64,000 nucleotides of DNA from Ichthyocystis sparus (GTDB lineage Bacteria; Pseudomonadota; Gammaproteobacteria; Burkholderiales; 2013Ark19i), in assembly GCF_900078755.1 (NCBI RefSeq), contig NZ_FKIH01000004.1, one strand, 5' to 3'. The position numbers and the translations under genes were made by a program. Of this stretch, positions 23,797-32,640 are shown in pieces. The notes under the pieces were generated by a model. It was not told where the DNA came from. It searched no databases and was given only the letters and a program-made list of their open reading frames with translations. Position 1 is the stretch's first letter; every line of letters starts with the position of its first letter.

Positions 23797-25254
23797 ATGG
23801 AAGTTGATACTACTACTGTTAGTGGATTTTGGTCTTTTTGTTCCGATAAGCTTCGTGAGGAGCTTCCTGGCCAGCAATTTTCTACTTGGATTAAGCCTCT
23901 TTTTGTTGTTGACGGAGCCGACTCTTCTGGCGTTGTGTCTGTTGTTGCTCCAAACCGTTTTGTTTTGCAGTGGATACGTGAAAGGTATCTTCCACGTATT
24001 CAGCAGTTGGCCGATGAGTATAGGGGTGGATCTGTATGGAAGGTTGCTTTGGTTTTACCAAAGCCTGGTTCTCACTCCAGGCCTGTTACCTTGCCAGTTA
24101 ATGTAAGTGGAAATATAAGGAAGCCTTTAGTAGCACCTAATATAGACATAGACGCTTCTGACTCTTCTGGTACCAATGTTTCTGAATCACCCAATTGTGT
24201 GTCTGTGGCTGATTCTTCTCGTGGTGCTTATGAAAGGACACGTCTTAATGAGCATTTGACATTTGCTGAATTGGTGCGTGGTAAAGCAAATGATTTGGCT
24301 AATGCTGCTGCTAGGCAGGTCGCCCAAAGTCCTGGGTATTCATATAATCCACTTTTTATTTATGGTGGGGTTGGTTTGGGCAAGACTCATCTTATACAGG
24401 CTATTGGTAACAATGCCTTTGGTAACAATCCAGCTTGCGTTGTCCGTTATATACACGCAAACGACTACTATGCTGATGTTGTGAAAGCATATCAACAAGG
24501 TTCGTTCGATTCCTTTGCAAGGTACTATCGTTCTTTGGATGTGTTGCTGATTGATGATATTCAGTTTTTTAACAATAAGACTCGTACTCAGGAAGAGTTC
24601 TTTCATGTATTCAATGCATTGATAGAATCAAAAAAGCAAATAGTTATAACATGCGATACCTATCCTAAAGATATAACAGGTCTTAGTGATCGCTTGATTT
24701 CTCGTTTTGACTGGGGACTGACCGTTGCTATTGAGCCACCAGAGCCGGAAATGAGGGTAGCTATTCTCATGAAGAAAGCAGAAGCAGAGGGAATAATTCT
24801 CCATGAGGATGTGTCTTTCTTTATTGCCAAGCACCTAAAGTCAAATGTAAGAGAGTTAGAAGGTGCCTTAAATAAAGTTTTAGCGTACGCTCGCTTCCAT
24901 GGGCGAGACATCACTCTAGAACTTGCAAGAGAAGCACTGAAGGACCTTTTAAATACCTACAATAGACAAATTACGATTGATCTTATACAAAAGACCGTCG
25001 CTGAATATTTTAAGATAAAGGTATCAGAGCTTTACTCTAAAAAAAGGTCTATTAGTATTGCACGTCCGCGCCAGATTGCCATGGCTCTTGCGCGGGAGCT
25101 TACTCCTGCTAGCTTGCCATTAATAGGAGAGGCGTTTGGAGGGAGGGATCATACCACTGTGCTTCATGCATGCAGACACGTTGCCAGCTTACGGCAGAAG
25201 GATCCCAGGATAAACCATGACGTTCATGTTCTATTACAGGTTCTTAAGGGGTAG
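23797..25254 (+). CDS. dnaA: Chromosomal replication initiator DnaA
   Basis: Binds DnaA boxes and opens the origin. Domain I (residues 1-80) begins FWSFCSDKLREELPGQQFSTWIKPL. Domain II is a variable Ser-rich linker (about 95-145). Domain III carries Walker A GGVGLGKTHL and Walker B LLIDDIQFF, and domain IV carries the DNA-binding signature GGRDHTTVLHA near the C-terminus. The 485 residues are normal. It is the fourth gene of the run that starts at pckG, about 5 kb from the proposed origin. The 82-bp gap upstream shows no DnaA boxes, so classical autorepression from its own promoter is not evident. The stop is 3 bp from the convergent mreD stop. Confidence 0.97.
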   Translation: MEVDTTTVSGFWSFCSDKLREELPGQQFSTWIKPLFVVDGADSSGVVSVVAPNRFVLQWIRERYLPRIQQLADEYRGGSVWKVALVLPKPGSHSRPVTLPVNVSGNIRKPLVAPNIDIDASDSSGTNVSESPNCVSVADSSRGAYERTRLNEHLTFAELVRGKANDLANAAARQVAQSPGYSYNPLFIYGGVGLGKTHLIQAIGNNAFGNNPACVVRYIHANDYYADVVKAYQQGSFDSFARYYRSLDVLLIDDIQFFNNKTRTQEEFFHVFNALIESKKQIVITCDTYPKDITGLSDRLISRFDWGLTVAIEPPEPEMRVAILMKKAEAEGIILHEDVSFFIAKHLKSNVRELEGALNKVLAYARFHGRDITLELAREALKDLLNTYNRQITIDLIQKTVAEYFKIKVSELYSKKRSISIARPRQIAMALARELTPASLPLIGEAFGGRDHTTVLHACRHVASLRQKDPRINHDVHVLLQVLKG

Positions 25255-25257
25255 TGT

Positions 25258-25773
25258 TTATATTGGTGTCTCTTCAGAAGATGTGGATCTTAGTTGAGGT
25301 GCAAGCAGCATACGGTAGAACAATGGATATAGAATTGCAGATGTTATTGGAGACACGAATATACCTAGTGGTGGATATTTTCCTAGAACTAGTACAAACA
25401 GAGCTGATAACAATATATTTTTTATTAATAAAGTTAAAGACATGAGTAAAGCCTGTGCTTTGGGGGTTATAGATAGAAATCGTACAGATATGTGGTTTGC
25501 TATAGCAGATGTGATTGTGTAGCAAAGAGCGTTAAGTCCTATCGTGGTGTTAAAATACAAATCAATTATAATCCCAATAAGGAATCCTGTTCCCTGCTTT
25601 ACAATTCTTCCTTCTCTCAGGAACCAAAAAATTAGAACGATGTCTAGTACATTTACTAATTCAGCTGCTTTACCAAGAGATATATTTATTAGAAATGCTA
25701 TAAATATTGTGGAGCGTACAAACAATGGACTTACCGGAAGTAGTATAGTTTGCTTTCCTCGAAGAAGCGGCAT
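25258..25773 (-). CDS. mreD: Rod shape-determining protein MreD
   Basis: A 171-residue inner-membrane component of the elongasome, with about five helices. The segment LDIVLIFWFLREGRIVKQGTGFLIGIIIDL resembles the family pattern of charged GFLxGLLxD between helices 2 and 3. It is encoded 12 bp behind mreC, completing mreBCD. Sequence conservation in this family is low, so gene order carries much of the assignment. Confidence 0.88.
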   Translation of the reverse strand: MPLLRGKQTILLPVSPLFVRSTIFIAFLINISLGKAAELVNVLDIVLIFWFLREGRIVKQGTGFLIGIIIDLYFNTTIGLNALCYTITSAIANHISVRFLSITPKAQALLMSLTLLIKNILLSALFVLVLGKYPPLGIFVSPITSAILYPLFYRMLLAPQLRSTSSEETPI

Positions 25774-25785
25774 GGGACACCTCGC

Positions 25786-26694
25786 TTATTGTTTACATAG
25801 ATGGTTTTGAGTTGCTATGTATCTTTCATCTCCCAAGTTAACTTTATGAGGTGAAGAAATAACTGACACATAAGGGGATAGTCTTTCCGTTGCTATAGGT
25901 TTGGCAATTACTCTCACTGATTTGTCTGCATTTGTTACTATTTTGGTTACAGTGCCAATTTTTATCTGTCCTGGGTATAACCCATCCAGTCCTGATGTTA
26001 CTACAGAGTCACCGGGGCTAGTTTTAACATCGTCTGGCAAGTATGATATTTCTATAAATTTTCCTCTACCAAAAGCTATTCCTATGTCATTGTTTGGTAA
26101 TATTTTAACTGGTGTTTCCTGATTTATTTCTGTTAGCAATGTGACTTCAGCGTGATGTTGGTAAAGTCTAGTAACTTGACCAATTAACCCTTGCTCATTT
26201 ATCACTGGATCTCCAAGGGCAATGCTATCAGAAAGTCCCTTGTTTAAGGTTATTTCATTGATAAAGGGGTTTAATCCAATCTGCACTATTTGGGCTGCAA
26301 CCAAATGTGTGTGGCTGTTTTCATTAACTAGTTTAAGAATGTGTAATAAGTTTTCGTTTTGCTCTTTTAGAGATAAAAGATAATTTTCCTCAATTCTTTT
26401 GTGAGAAAGCTCCATGGATAGCGCTGATACCTTTTTTGCGTTTGTTAGTGCATTAGCAAGTGCAGACGTAACTATGTAGGGAAGTTCTGTAATATTTAAT
26501 ATATATTCTTGTACAGGCTTTATGCATGAGCCAACAAAGAATTTTACTTTTTCTAGCTTGTTATACCCATGATCAAGTGTCATAAAGCTCAATGAAAGAA
26601 TTATGTAGATAATGGTCCACATTTTTTCGTGAAACTCATTTCTTTTAAAGAACAGACGCTGTTTTTCTATTACTACTTTTTCAGGATATGGCAT
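25786..26694 (-). CDS. mreC: Rod shape-determining protein MreC
   Basis: A 302-residue bitopic protein that links MreB filaments to the periplasmic wall-synthesis enzymes. A membrane helix lies at about residues 25-42, then a coiled coil (about 80-125, LSMELSHKRIEENYLLSLKEQNENLLH), then the beta-rich domain with GLNPFINEITLNKGLSDSIALGDPVINEQGLIGQV and VVTSGLDGLYPGQIKIGTV. The start is 2 bp behind the mreB stop, so translation is probably coupled. Confidence 0.92.
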   Translation of the reverse strand: MPYPEKVVIEKQRLFFKRNEFHEKMWTIIYIILSLSFMTLDHGYNKLEKVKFFVGSCIKPVQEYILNITELPYIVTSALANALTNAKKVSALSMELSHKRIEENYLLSLKEQNENLLHILKLVNENSHTHLVAAQIVQIGLNPFINEITLNKGLSDSIALGDPVINEQGLIGQVTRLYQHHAEVTLLTEINQETPVKILPNNDIGIAFGRGKFIEISYLPDDVKTSPGDSVVTSGLDGLYPGQIKIGTVTKIVTNADKSVRVIAKPIATERLSPYVSVISSPHKVNLGDERYIATQNHLCKQ

Positions 26695-26696
26695 AT

Positions 26697-27740
26697 CTAC
26701 TCAGAAGCAAAGACACCTATCATTTTATCCATGCGCTCTAAGGCGATACCAGAACCCTGAACAACACATGTTAGTGGCTCCTCTGAAACAAATACTGGTA
26801 GACCTGTCTCCTCGGTGAGCAGTCTATCCAAGTTTCTAAGAAGAGCACCCCCACCAGTTAAAATCATGCCACGATCTGCTATGTCTGCCCCCAGCTCTGG
26901 AGGAGTTTTCTCCAACGCAATTTTTACGGCACCTATTATGCTGTTTAGTGGCTCAGAAATTGCTTCAAGTATTTCATTTGAAGAAATTGTAAAACTTCTT
27001 GGTATTCCTTCAGCCAGGTTTCTTCCTTTGACCTCAATATCACGCACTTCTCGACAAGGGAAGGCAGATCCTATTTGTTTTTTTATAAGTTCTGACGTTG
27101 CTTCTCCGATTAACATCCCGTAATTTCTTCGAATGTAGTTAATAATTGCCTCATCAAATTTGTCTCCTCCTACCCGCACTGATCCTGCATAAACCATTCC
27201 TCCAAGAGATATAATTCCAACCTCCGTTGTTCCTCCGCCTATATCAACTACCATGGATCCTGTTGCCTCTTCTACCGGAAGCCCAGCACCTATAGCAGCA
27301 GCCATGGGTTCTTCTATAAGGTAGACTTGGGATGCTCCAGCGCCGAGGGCAGATTCTCTTATTGCGCGTCTTTCAACCTGAGTTGATCCGCATGGAACGC
27401 AGATAATGATTCTTGGGCTAGGTGTAAAAATGGAGGTGGGATGAACCTTTTTAATGAACTGTTTTAGCATTTGCTCAGTTACAGCAAAGTCTGCTATAAC
27501 TCCGTCCTTCATAGGACGTATGGCAACTATGTTTCCAGGAGTTTTTCCTAGCATTTGTTTTGCCTCTGCACCAACCGCCTGAACGGATCTTTTTCCGTTA
27601 GGACCACCTGCTTGTCTTATTGCTACTACTGATGGTTCATCCAGCAATACCCCTTTGCCCCTAACGTATATTAGTGTATTGGCTGTGCCTAGGTCTATTG
27701 CAAGGTCGTTGGAAAAGTAACTTTTTATACTTTCAAACAT
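26697..27740 (-). CDS. mreB: Rod shape-determining protein MreB
   Basis: The bacterial actin that guides lateral wall synthesis. The 347 residues begin FSNDLAIDLGTANTLIYV, the phosphate 1 motif, and include the conserved VVDIGGGTTEVGIISLGG (phosphate 2) and the adenosine motif GMILTGGGALLRNLD. An AGGGG ribosome site precedes the ATG. It heads mreBCD and is divergent from gatCA, an arrangement common in Betaproteobacteria. It implies the organism builds rod-shaped or elongated cells. Confidence 0.97.
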   Translation of the reverse strand: MFESIKSYFSNDLAIDLGTANTLIYVRGKGVLLDEPSVVAIRQAGGPNGKRSVQAVGAEAKQMLGKTPGNIVAIRPMKDGVIADFAVTEQMLKQFIKKVHPTSIFTPSPRIIICVPCGSTQVERRAIRESALGAGASQVYLIEEPMAAAIGAGLPVEEATGSMVVDIGGGTTEVGIISLGGMVYAGSVRVGGDKFDEAIINYIRRNYGMLIGEATSELIKKQIGSAFPCREVRDIEVKGRNLAEGIPRSFTISSNEILEAISEPLNSIIGAVKIALEKTPPELGADIADRGMILTGGGALLRNLDRLLTEETGLPVFVSEEPLTCVVQGSGIALERMDKMIGVFASE

Positions 27741-27899
27741 ATTGACTAACCCCTGACGTAATTCGTCTATTTATTTAACATTATTGCATAGTTGATTATA
27801 TTTTTTATAGCAAGCCTAATAACCAACCAAACCTGAAATTGTGATAGAGATAGAATATAACTAAAGTTTGTTTTATGCTGTTTTAGCGGGTGACTTTGT

Positions 27900-27927
27900 G
27901 CCCAAATTTTGGGCGGTTTATTTTTTT
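27900..27927 (+). terminator. Terminator-like hairpin upstream of gatC
   Basis: GCCCAA (27900-27905), loop ATT and TTGGGC (27909-27914) form a 6-bp GC-rich stem, followed after GG by a T-rich run to 27927. No gene precedes it on this strand in the mreB-gatC gap, so it would act as a leader attenuator or terminate unknown upstream transcription. Confidence 0.4.
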
Positions 27928-27990
27928 AATATGATCTAAATTTCTGGTAGCATCTCTATTTTTGTTGTTGAGGGTTTGAGGTATTGGTCG

Positions 27991-28305
27991 ATGGATGAGG
28001 ATGGTGCTTGTTGCGTATCATATCAGGATGTTTGTGAGCTTGCGGCAATCTCCAGGCTTAGTTTATCTGAATCTGAGTGTTCTTCCATTAAAGATCACCT
28101 TAACAGCATTTCTCGCACTATTGATAAGCTGTCGAACTACGATTCTATAGAAGGTGTGGACCCTATGGTTTGCCCGCTTGAGTACGGATTGGCTCTTAGG
28201 GATGATTCTATTAAAGTGGGGGATTGCAGTGCACAGCTCGAGAAAGTGGCCCCTCTTTTTGAGGAGGGCTTGTACATTGTTCCTGCAGTTATTGCAAAAA
28301 GATAA
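27991..28305 (+). CDS. gatC: Asp/Glu-tRNA amidotransferase subunit C
   Basis: The small subunit of GatCAB, which amidates Glu-tRNA(Gln) and Asp-tRNA(Asn). The sequence VCELAAISRLSLSESECSSIKDHLNSISRTIDKL matches the helical N-terminal half of GatC, followed by a conserved proline-containing stretch VDPMVCPL and LRDDSIK. The ATG at 27991 with GAGG about ten bases upstream gives 104 residues; a TTG at 27976 is a poorer choice. gatA follows 5 bp later. Confidence 0.9.
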   Translation: MDEDGACCVSYQDVCELAAISRLSLSESECSSIKDHLNSISRTIDKLSNYDSIEGVDPMVCPLEYGLALRDDSIKVGDCSAQLEKVAPLFEEGLYIVPAVIAKR

Positions 28306-28310
28306 TATCT

Positions 28311-29792
28311 ATGTCTATGATTTTGAAGCCAGTATATGAGTTGTCGCAAGATCTGGTTTTAAGAAGGATATCAAGTGAGGAGGTTGTTACCTTCTTCATG
28401 GATCGTATTGAGTCTTTGAATCCAATAATTAATGCCATCATTTCCTTCGATAGAGAAAAATCATTGGCAAAAGCTAGAGATATAGATCACAAGCGTGCAT
28501 ATGGCAAGTTTGATATGTCCAGATGTGCTGGTCTTCCTGTTGTGCACAAAGATATTTTCTGTACTAGTGATCTGCCTACCACTTGTGGCTCACGTATGTT
28601 AAAAGACTTTATTAGTCCCTATGATGCTCATATTGTTTCCGTTCTCAATAATAAAGGGTTTATTACTCTCGGGAAGTCTAATATGGACGAGTTTGCTATG
28701 GGCGCTTCCAATGAAAACTCATTTTTTGGTCCTGTGCATAATCCCTGGGAATTGGGCAGAGTTCCTGGGGGATCGTCCGGAGGTTCAGCTTCTGTTGTTG
28801 CTGCGTTGATGTCTCCTTTGTCTACTGGTACCGATACTGGTGGCTCTGTAAGGCAACCGGCAGCTTTGTCTGGTATAACTGCGTTGAAACCGACCTATGG
28901 CTTGGTCTCCCGCTATGGTCTTATAGCTTTTGCTTCTTCTTTTGATCAGGCTGGGCCAATGGCTCGTTCAGCTGCAGATTGCGCCTTTTTGTTACAGGAG
29001 ATGGTTGATTATGATGAGCGAGACTCAACTCAAGCTAATAGGTCCCCAGTACGATATTTTGATGATTTAATGTCTTCCAGTAATGATTTGTCGGGTTTAT
29101 GTATAGGTGTGGTGGAGGAATTTTTTTCTCCTGAGTTAGACCCAGAGTTGCTGTCTATTGTTGATAGAGCTATCGGCGAGTTATGTAAGATGGGGGCTAA
29201 CCTTAAGAAGGTATCGTTACCAGAGGTTGAGTTTTCGGTAGCCCTATACTACGTTTTAGCTTCTGCTGAAGCTGCTTCAAATCTTGCTCGTTTTGATGGG
29301 GTGAGGTACGGCTTTCGTTCTGATACTCCTTTTAATTCTTTAGAGGAATTTTACTCCAACAATAGGGGTGAGGGATTTGGGGAGGAAGTTAAAAGGCGTA
29401 TTCTTACTGGAAATTTTGTTCTCTCAAAGAGTAACTATGAACGATACTATCTAAGGGCCCAGAGGATTAGACGTATTTTGTACAATAATTTTATATCTGT
29501 ACTTTCTTCGTGTGACATATTGGTTGGTCCTACTTCTCCTACGGTTGCTTTTCGTATGGGAGAAAAAGCAGTAGATGCTATATCCATGTACTTTTCAGAT
29601 GTGTTTACCATACCAGCTAATTTGGTGGGTATTCCTGCCATTACTATCCCTTGTGGTTTTTCCAATAAGCTCCCAGTTGGGTTACAGATGATGTCACGTC
29701 ATTTTTGTGAATCTGAACTTTTTCGGGTTGCTCACTCATTTCAGTGTAACACTGACTACCATACTCGCCTGCCTAGTATTGTTAGTGCCTAG
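28311..29792 (+). CDS. gatA: Asp/Glu-tRNA amidotransferase subunit A
   Basis: The amidase subunit of GatCAB, which releases ammonia from glutamine. Of the catalytic Ser-cisSer-Lys triad, Lys is in LPVVHKDIF, and the two Ser are in the Gly/Ser-rich GGSSGGSASVVAA and TDTGGSVRQPAAL. The 493 residues are full length. The partner gatB, which holds the kinase and tRNA-binding parts, does not follow; a 207-bp gap and an unrelated minus-strand gene do. gatB must be elsewhere if the enzyme works. Confidence 0.96.
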   Translation: MSMILKPVYELSQDLVLRRISSEEVVTFFMDRIESLNPIINAIISFDREKSLAKARDIDHKRAYGKFDMSRCAGLPVVHKDIFCTSDLPTTCGSRMLKDFISPYDAHIVSVLNNKGFITLGKSNMDEFAMGASNENSFFGPVHNPWELGRVPGGSSGGSASVVAALMSPLSTGTDTGGSVRQPAALSGITALKPTYGLVSRYGLIAFASSFDQAGPMARSAADCAFLLQEMVDYDERDSTQANRSPVRYFDDLMSSSNDLSGLCIGVVEEFFSPELDPELLSIVDRAIGELCKMGANLKKVSLPEVEFSVALYYVLASAEAASNLARFDGVRYGFRSDTPFNSLEEFYSNNRGEGFGEEVKRRILTGNFVLSKSNYERYYLRAQRIRRILYNNFISVLSSCDILVGPTSPTVAFRMGEKAVDAISMYFSDVFTIPANLVGIPAITIPCGFSNKLPVGLQMMSRHFCESELFRVAHSFQCNTDYHTRLPSIVSA

Positions 29793-29999
29793 CATTTTCC
29801 CGGTTCTTCTATGGGCGTGAAATTTTTACGCGCTTGCCCATTGTTGCCTAAATTCTATTATGCTCAATATAGTATTACGTAATATGTATGTAACTATAAA
29901 GCAACCACTAGATTCTAATACACCTTACGCAGAAAGACGTTAAGGTATCTCTGTCACCCATGGTTTTCGTTTAAAGTAGGTTAAAAACTATCAAGTCCA

Positions 30000-30833
30000 C
30001 TAGTACTCTCTGGTGTAGTAGTTGTCGCCCAAGATATTGTTATTTGGTGTGGAAGTGCTGTTTTTTTGACTGCAATCATCTCCATACAGGTACTTAAAAA
30101 AAACACCAAGCATAAAGAAAGCTGCTGCTACCAGTAATAAAGACACCGGTTCTCGAATGTTGGAGGTGCTCTCTCCAAGAATGTTGTTTCTGGGTGCCAA
30201 ATCTCTATCTTCGTTGTCATTGTTTATATAACCGCGGCCCATGTGACCTACGCCATTCATTGCACTATGTCGTAACCCTTCTCTGTGCGGTGGCGGTTGG
30301 ATAGGCAAAGGTCCCTCGCTATCATCACTTTCTTGTAGTTGTTGCATTTGGGAAGAAAGTGATGCCAGCAGACATATCATTGCTAATCGAGAGGTATGAG
30401 TATTATTTAAATAACTACGTTCCATGCCTATCACACCATTCGCCGTATTACATCGTAACGCTTCTCTGTACGATGGTGGTTGATCATGACTCGAAAGTGG
30501 AGATTCCTCCCCGGAAAGTGAAGACTCATCTCCGTTATATTCTACGTCCAGTAGGTGACCCAAGCTCTGAAATGTGAGGGGGTGGGAAGTTGATCCTAAT
30601 CTAGTACGGTGATGTTGCCCACTGCTTTCTGGAGATCCTGCACCACCAAAGTCGATATCGGGCAAACTATCGGTACTGCCGGAACTAACACTATCATTGC
30701 TACTTATAGTGGTACTAGAAGATGCTTGCTCCAAATCATCTATAGATTCGTTAGAGTTATCAATCAGTACAAATGAGCTATCTGAGTTTGTTTCTACGGT
30801 AGGTGAACAGTTCCTACCAATTGTTCTGTCCAT
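30000..30833 (-). CDS. Ser-rich membrane protein with PPxY motif and duplicated module
   Basis: I recognise no family. The 277 residues have a Ser/Asp-rich, low-complexity N-terminus (about 10-115), a 34-residue module present twice (118-151 and 179-212) and a single membrane helix (about 229-249) with a short tail. The two modules share the pattern QPP..RE.LR....NGV..M.R.Y.NN...R.LA. The first contains PPSY at 119-122, a PPxY motif of the type bound by WW domains of NEDD4-type ligases in eukaryotes; the second has PPPH instead. NNILG also occurs twice (216 and 265). No signal peptide is seen. With a T3SS chaperone in the window it is a candidate secreted or host-membrane protein, but this is inference. 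Confidence 0.65.
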   Translation of the reverse strand: MDRTIGRNCSPTVETNSDSSFVLIDNSNESIDDLEQASSSTTISSNDSVSSGSTDSLPDIDFGGAGSPESSGQHHRTRLGSTSHPLTFQSLGHLLDVEYNGDESSLSGEESPLSSHDQPPSYREALRCNTANGVIGMERSYLNNTHTSRLAMICLLASLSSQMQQLQESDDSEGPLPIQPPPHREGLRHSAMNGVGHMGRGYINNDNEDRDLAPRNNILGESTSNIREPVSLLLVAAAFFMLGVFFKYLYGDDCSQKNSTSTPNNNILGDNYYTREY

Positions 30834-31163
30834 ATTATAAACACCACAGTCATGTTAAAATGCTAAATATCACCGCTGAAGATGTACAAGCGTAAACTAT
30901 AAGTGCTTATACACGACACCCTCGCAGATCTTATAATACGCATGACATGTTATGTCAAATAAATATATCACAACGAAAGGAGACGATCTTTTATTTATGG
31001 AATTAAACAAATTCTAGGCTATATATAATTGTTAATATTTGTAATAACTAACATGTTTTTTTGCATGTAAAATTGATGTAATCAAGATACCAAAACCCAT
31101 ATGTCATTTGAATGGCAGCAGTAGAATAGACAAGTGCAGTTATTTATAGGAGCTGTTCTTTTA
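30834..31163. other. AT-rich intergenic region
   Basis: 330 bp between the PPxY gene and the end of pyrE. It should hold the promoter of the PPxY gene, though no strong -35/-10 pair is evident. A plus-strand AAAGGAG followed by ATG begins a frame of only six codons, too short to call. An ACATG...CATGT inverted repeat with a T-rich loop lies near 31050-31068. Nothing else is recognised. Confidence 0.4.
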
Positions 31164-31838
31164 TCACTTCGATATAGAACCATCTCTACTATAGTTAATT
31201 ATCTGCTCAGAATATTGAGACAGTTCTGGTACCGTTTTTGTGTATTCTATAATATCATTAAGGTTGATTAATGATTCTACATTTATATTATGCTTGGTTT
31301 GTAGTTCTTCACTAGCTATCATGGAAGTTCCCTTCCTCTCTTCTCTATCAACCGCCACAACCGCTCCTATTACATTTCCTCCAGCACCTTTTATAAACTT
31401 GCTAGATTCAATTATTGATCCACCAGATGATATTACATCATCAATGATAAGCACCTGCTTGTTATTAATAGAGCTACCAATTAACAGTCCTTGTTCTCCA
31501 TGATTCTTTGCTTCCTTACGGTTGTAACAAAACCCCACTACTAATCCTAATCTGTGAAGAGCAATGGAAGTGGCAACTACTAGAGATATTCCTTTATACG
31601 CTGATCCAAATATGACATCTGGTTTGTTCTTCATTAGAAGAATTTTTTGAGCATAATACATTCCCAGAGTTTCTACAGCTCCTCCTACACTGAAGTTACC
31701 GAAGTTGAAAAAATACGGAGATTTTCTACCAGATTTTGTGATAAACTCTCCGAACAGTAGAGACTCATTCTTCCTGCAGAATTCAATAAAATTTATTCTG
31801 GTAGGATATATCTTTTCTATTACGTGCTCGACAAACAT
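31164..31838 (-). CDS. pyrE: Orotate phosphoribosyltransferase
   Basis: Makes OMP from orotate and PRPP in pyrimidine synthesis. The PRPP-binding signature VLIIDDVISSGGSI is intact, as are SGRKSPYFFNFG near the N-terminus, GSAYKGISL and the flexible-loop basic stretch RKEAKNHGEQG. The ATG at 31838 has GAGGGG four bases upstream, giving 224 residues. It is divergent from xth with a 25-bp gap, so the promoters must overlap the two genes or be very compact. Confidence 0.95.
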   Translation of the reverse strand: MFVEHVIEKIYPTRINFIEFCRKNESLLFGEFITKSGRKSPYFFNFGNFSVGGAVETLGMYYAQKILLMKNKPDVIFGSAYKGISLVVATSIALHRLGLVVGFCYNRKEAKNHGEQGLLIGSSINNKQVLIIDDVISSGGSIIESSKFIKGAGGNVIGAVVAVDREERKGTSMIASEELQTKHNINVESLINLNDIIEYTKTVPELSQYSEQIINYSRDGSISK

Positions 31839-31863
31839 GTACCCCTCTTAGAATGTAAGCGGT

Positions 31864-32640
31864 GTGAAAATTTTGACCCTTAATCTTAACGGAATACGTT
31901 CTTCCTACAGTAAAGGGCTTTCGACTTTGGTACAGTGTACATTCCCTGATGTTTTTTGTGTACAAGAAATTCGTATAGACCCCTCTTCTATGTGTAATGA
32001 TTACTTTTTTGGGGGATGGTACAAGTCTTTTTTTTGTTATGGTTCACGAAAAGGATACAGCGGAGTAGGTATTTATACCAAATATGAGCCTATAAATCTC
32101 ATAAATAGCTTTGATCTTGGTGAGTTTGATGAAGAGGGTAGATTTATAGGTATAGAGTTGGATAATTTGTGGATCTTTTCAGTTTATTTTCCCTCTGGAT
32201 CTAGCTCAAATTCAAGGCAAGAGGCGAAGTATAGATTTTTAGGGTTATTTTCAAAGTTTTTTGAAGATTTTGATAAATATGTTAACAAGCCGGTTCTTAT
32301 TTGCGGGGATCTCAACATAGCACATCACCCAATAGACCTTAAAAATTGGCGTTCCAATAGTAAAAATCCTGGTTTTTTGCCAGAAGAGCGTCAGTGGTTA
32401 ACCGATTTTTTGGAACACAGGAATTACTTTGATGTTTTCCGCTACTTGTACCCGGATCAGGTTTCTTACACTTGGTGGTCGCAAAGAGGAAAGGCGCGGG
32501 CTAATAACGTAGGTTGGCGCATAGACTACCACATAGCATCTCTTCCCTTAGCGAAATGCGCAAAGGAGGCGTATGTGTACAATGATCTTATCCTATCTGA
32601 TCATGCCCCTTTGATTGTAACTTACGAGCTGTTGCCGTGA
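31864..32640 (+). CDS. xth: Exodeoxyribonuclease III
   Basis: A DNA repair enzyme of the EEP family with AP-endonuclease and 3' exonuclease activity. Motifs in order are LNLNGIRSS, CVQEIR (metal-binding Glu), VLICGDLNIAH (catalytic Asp/Asn), GWRIDYHIAS and LSDHAPLIV (catalytic Asp-His). The start is the GTG at 31864. The length of 258 residues is normal. It is divergent from pyrE, as in other Burkholderiales, and its last 19 bp overlap the end of the convergent ampG-like gene. Confidence 0.95.
   Translation: MKILTLNLNGIRSSYSKGLSTLVQCTFPDVFCVQEIRIDPSSMCNDYFFGGWYKSFFCYGSRKGYSGVGIYTKYEPINLINSFDLGEFDEEGRFIGIELDNLWIFSVYFPSGSSSNSRQEAKYRFLGLFSKFFEDFDKYVNKPVLICGDLNIAHHPIDLKNWRSNSKNPGFLPEERQWLTDFLEHRNYFDVFRYLYPDQVSYTWWSQRGKARANNVGWRIDYHIASLPLAKCAKEAYVYNDLILSDHAPLIVTYELLP

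Noticed and set aside
30977..31017. Short plus-strand peptide after AAAGGAG
   Set aside because: Six codons only; too short to support without expression data.
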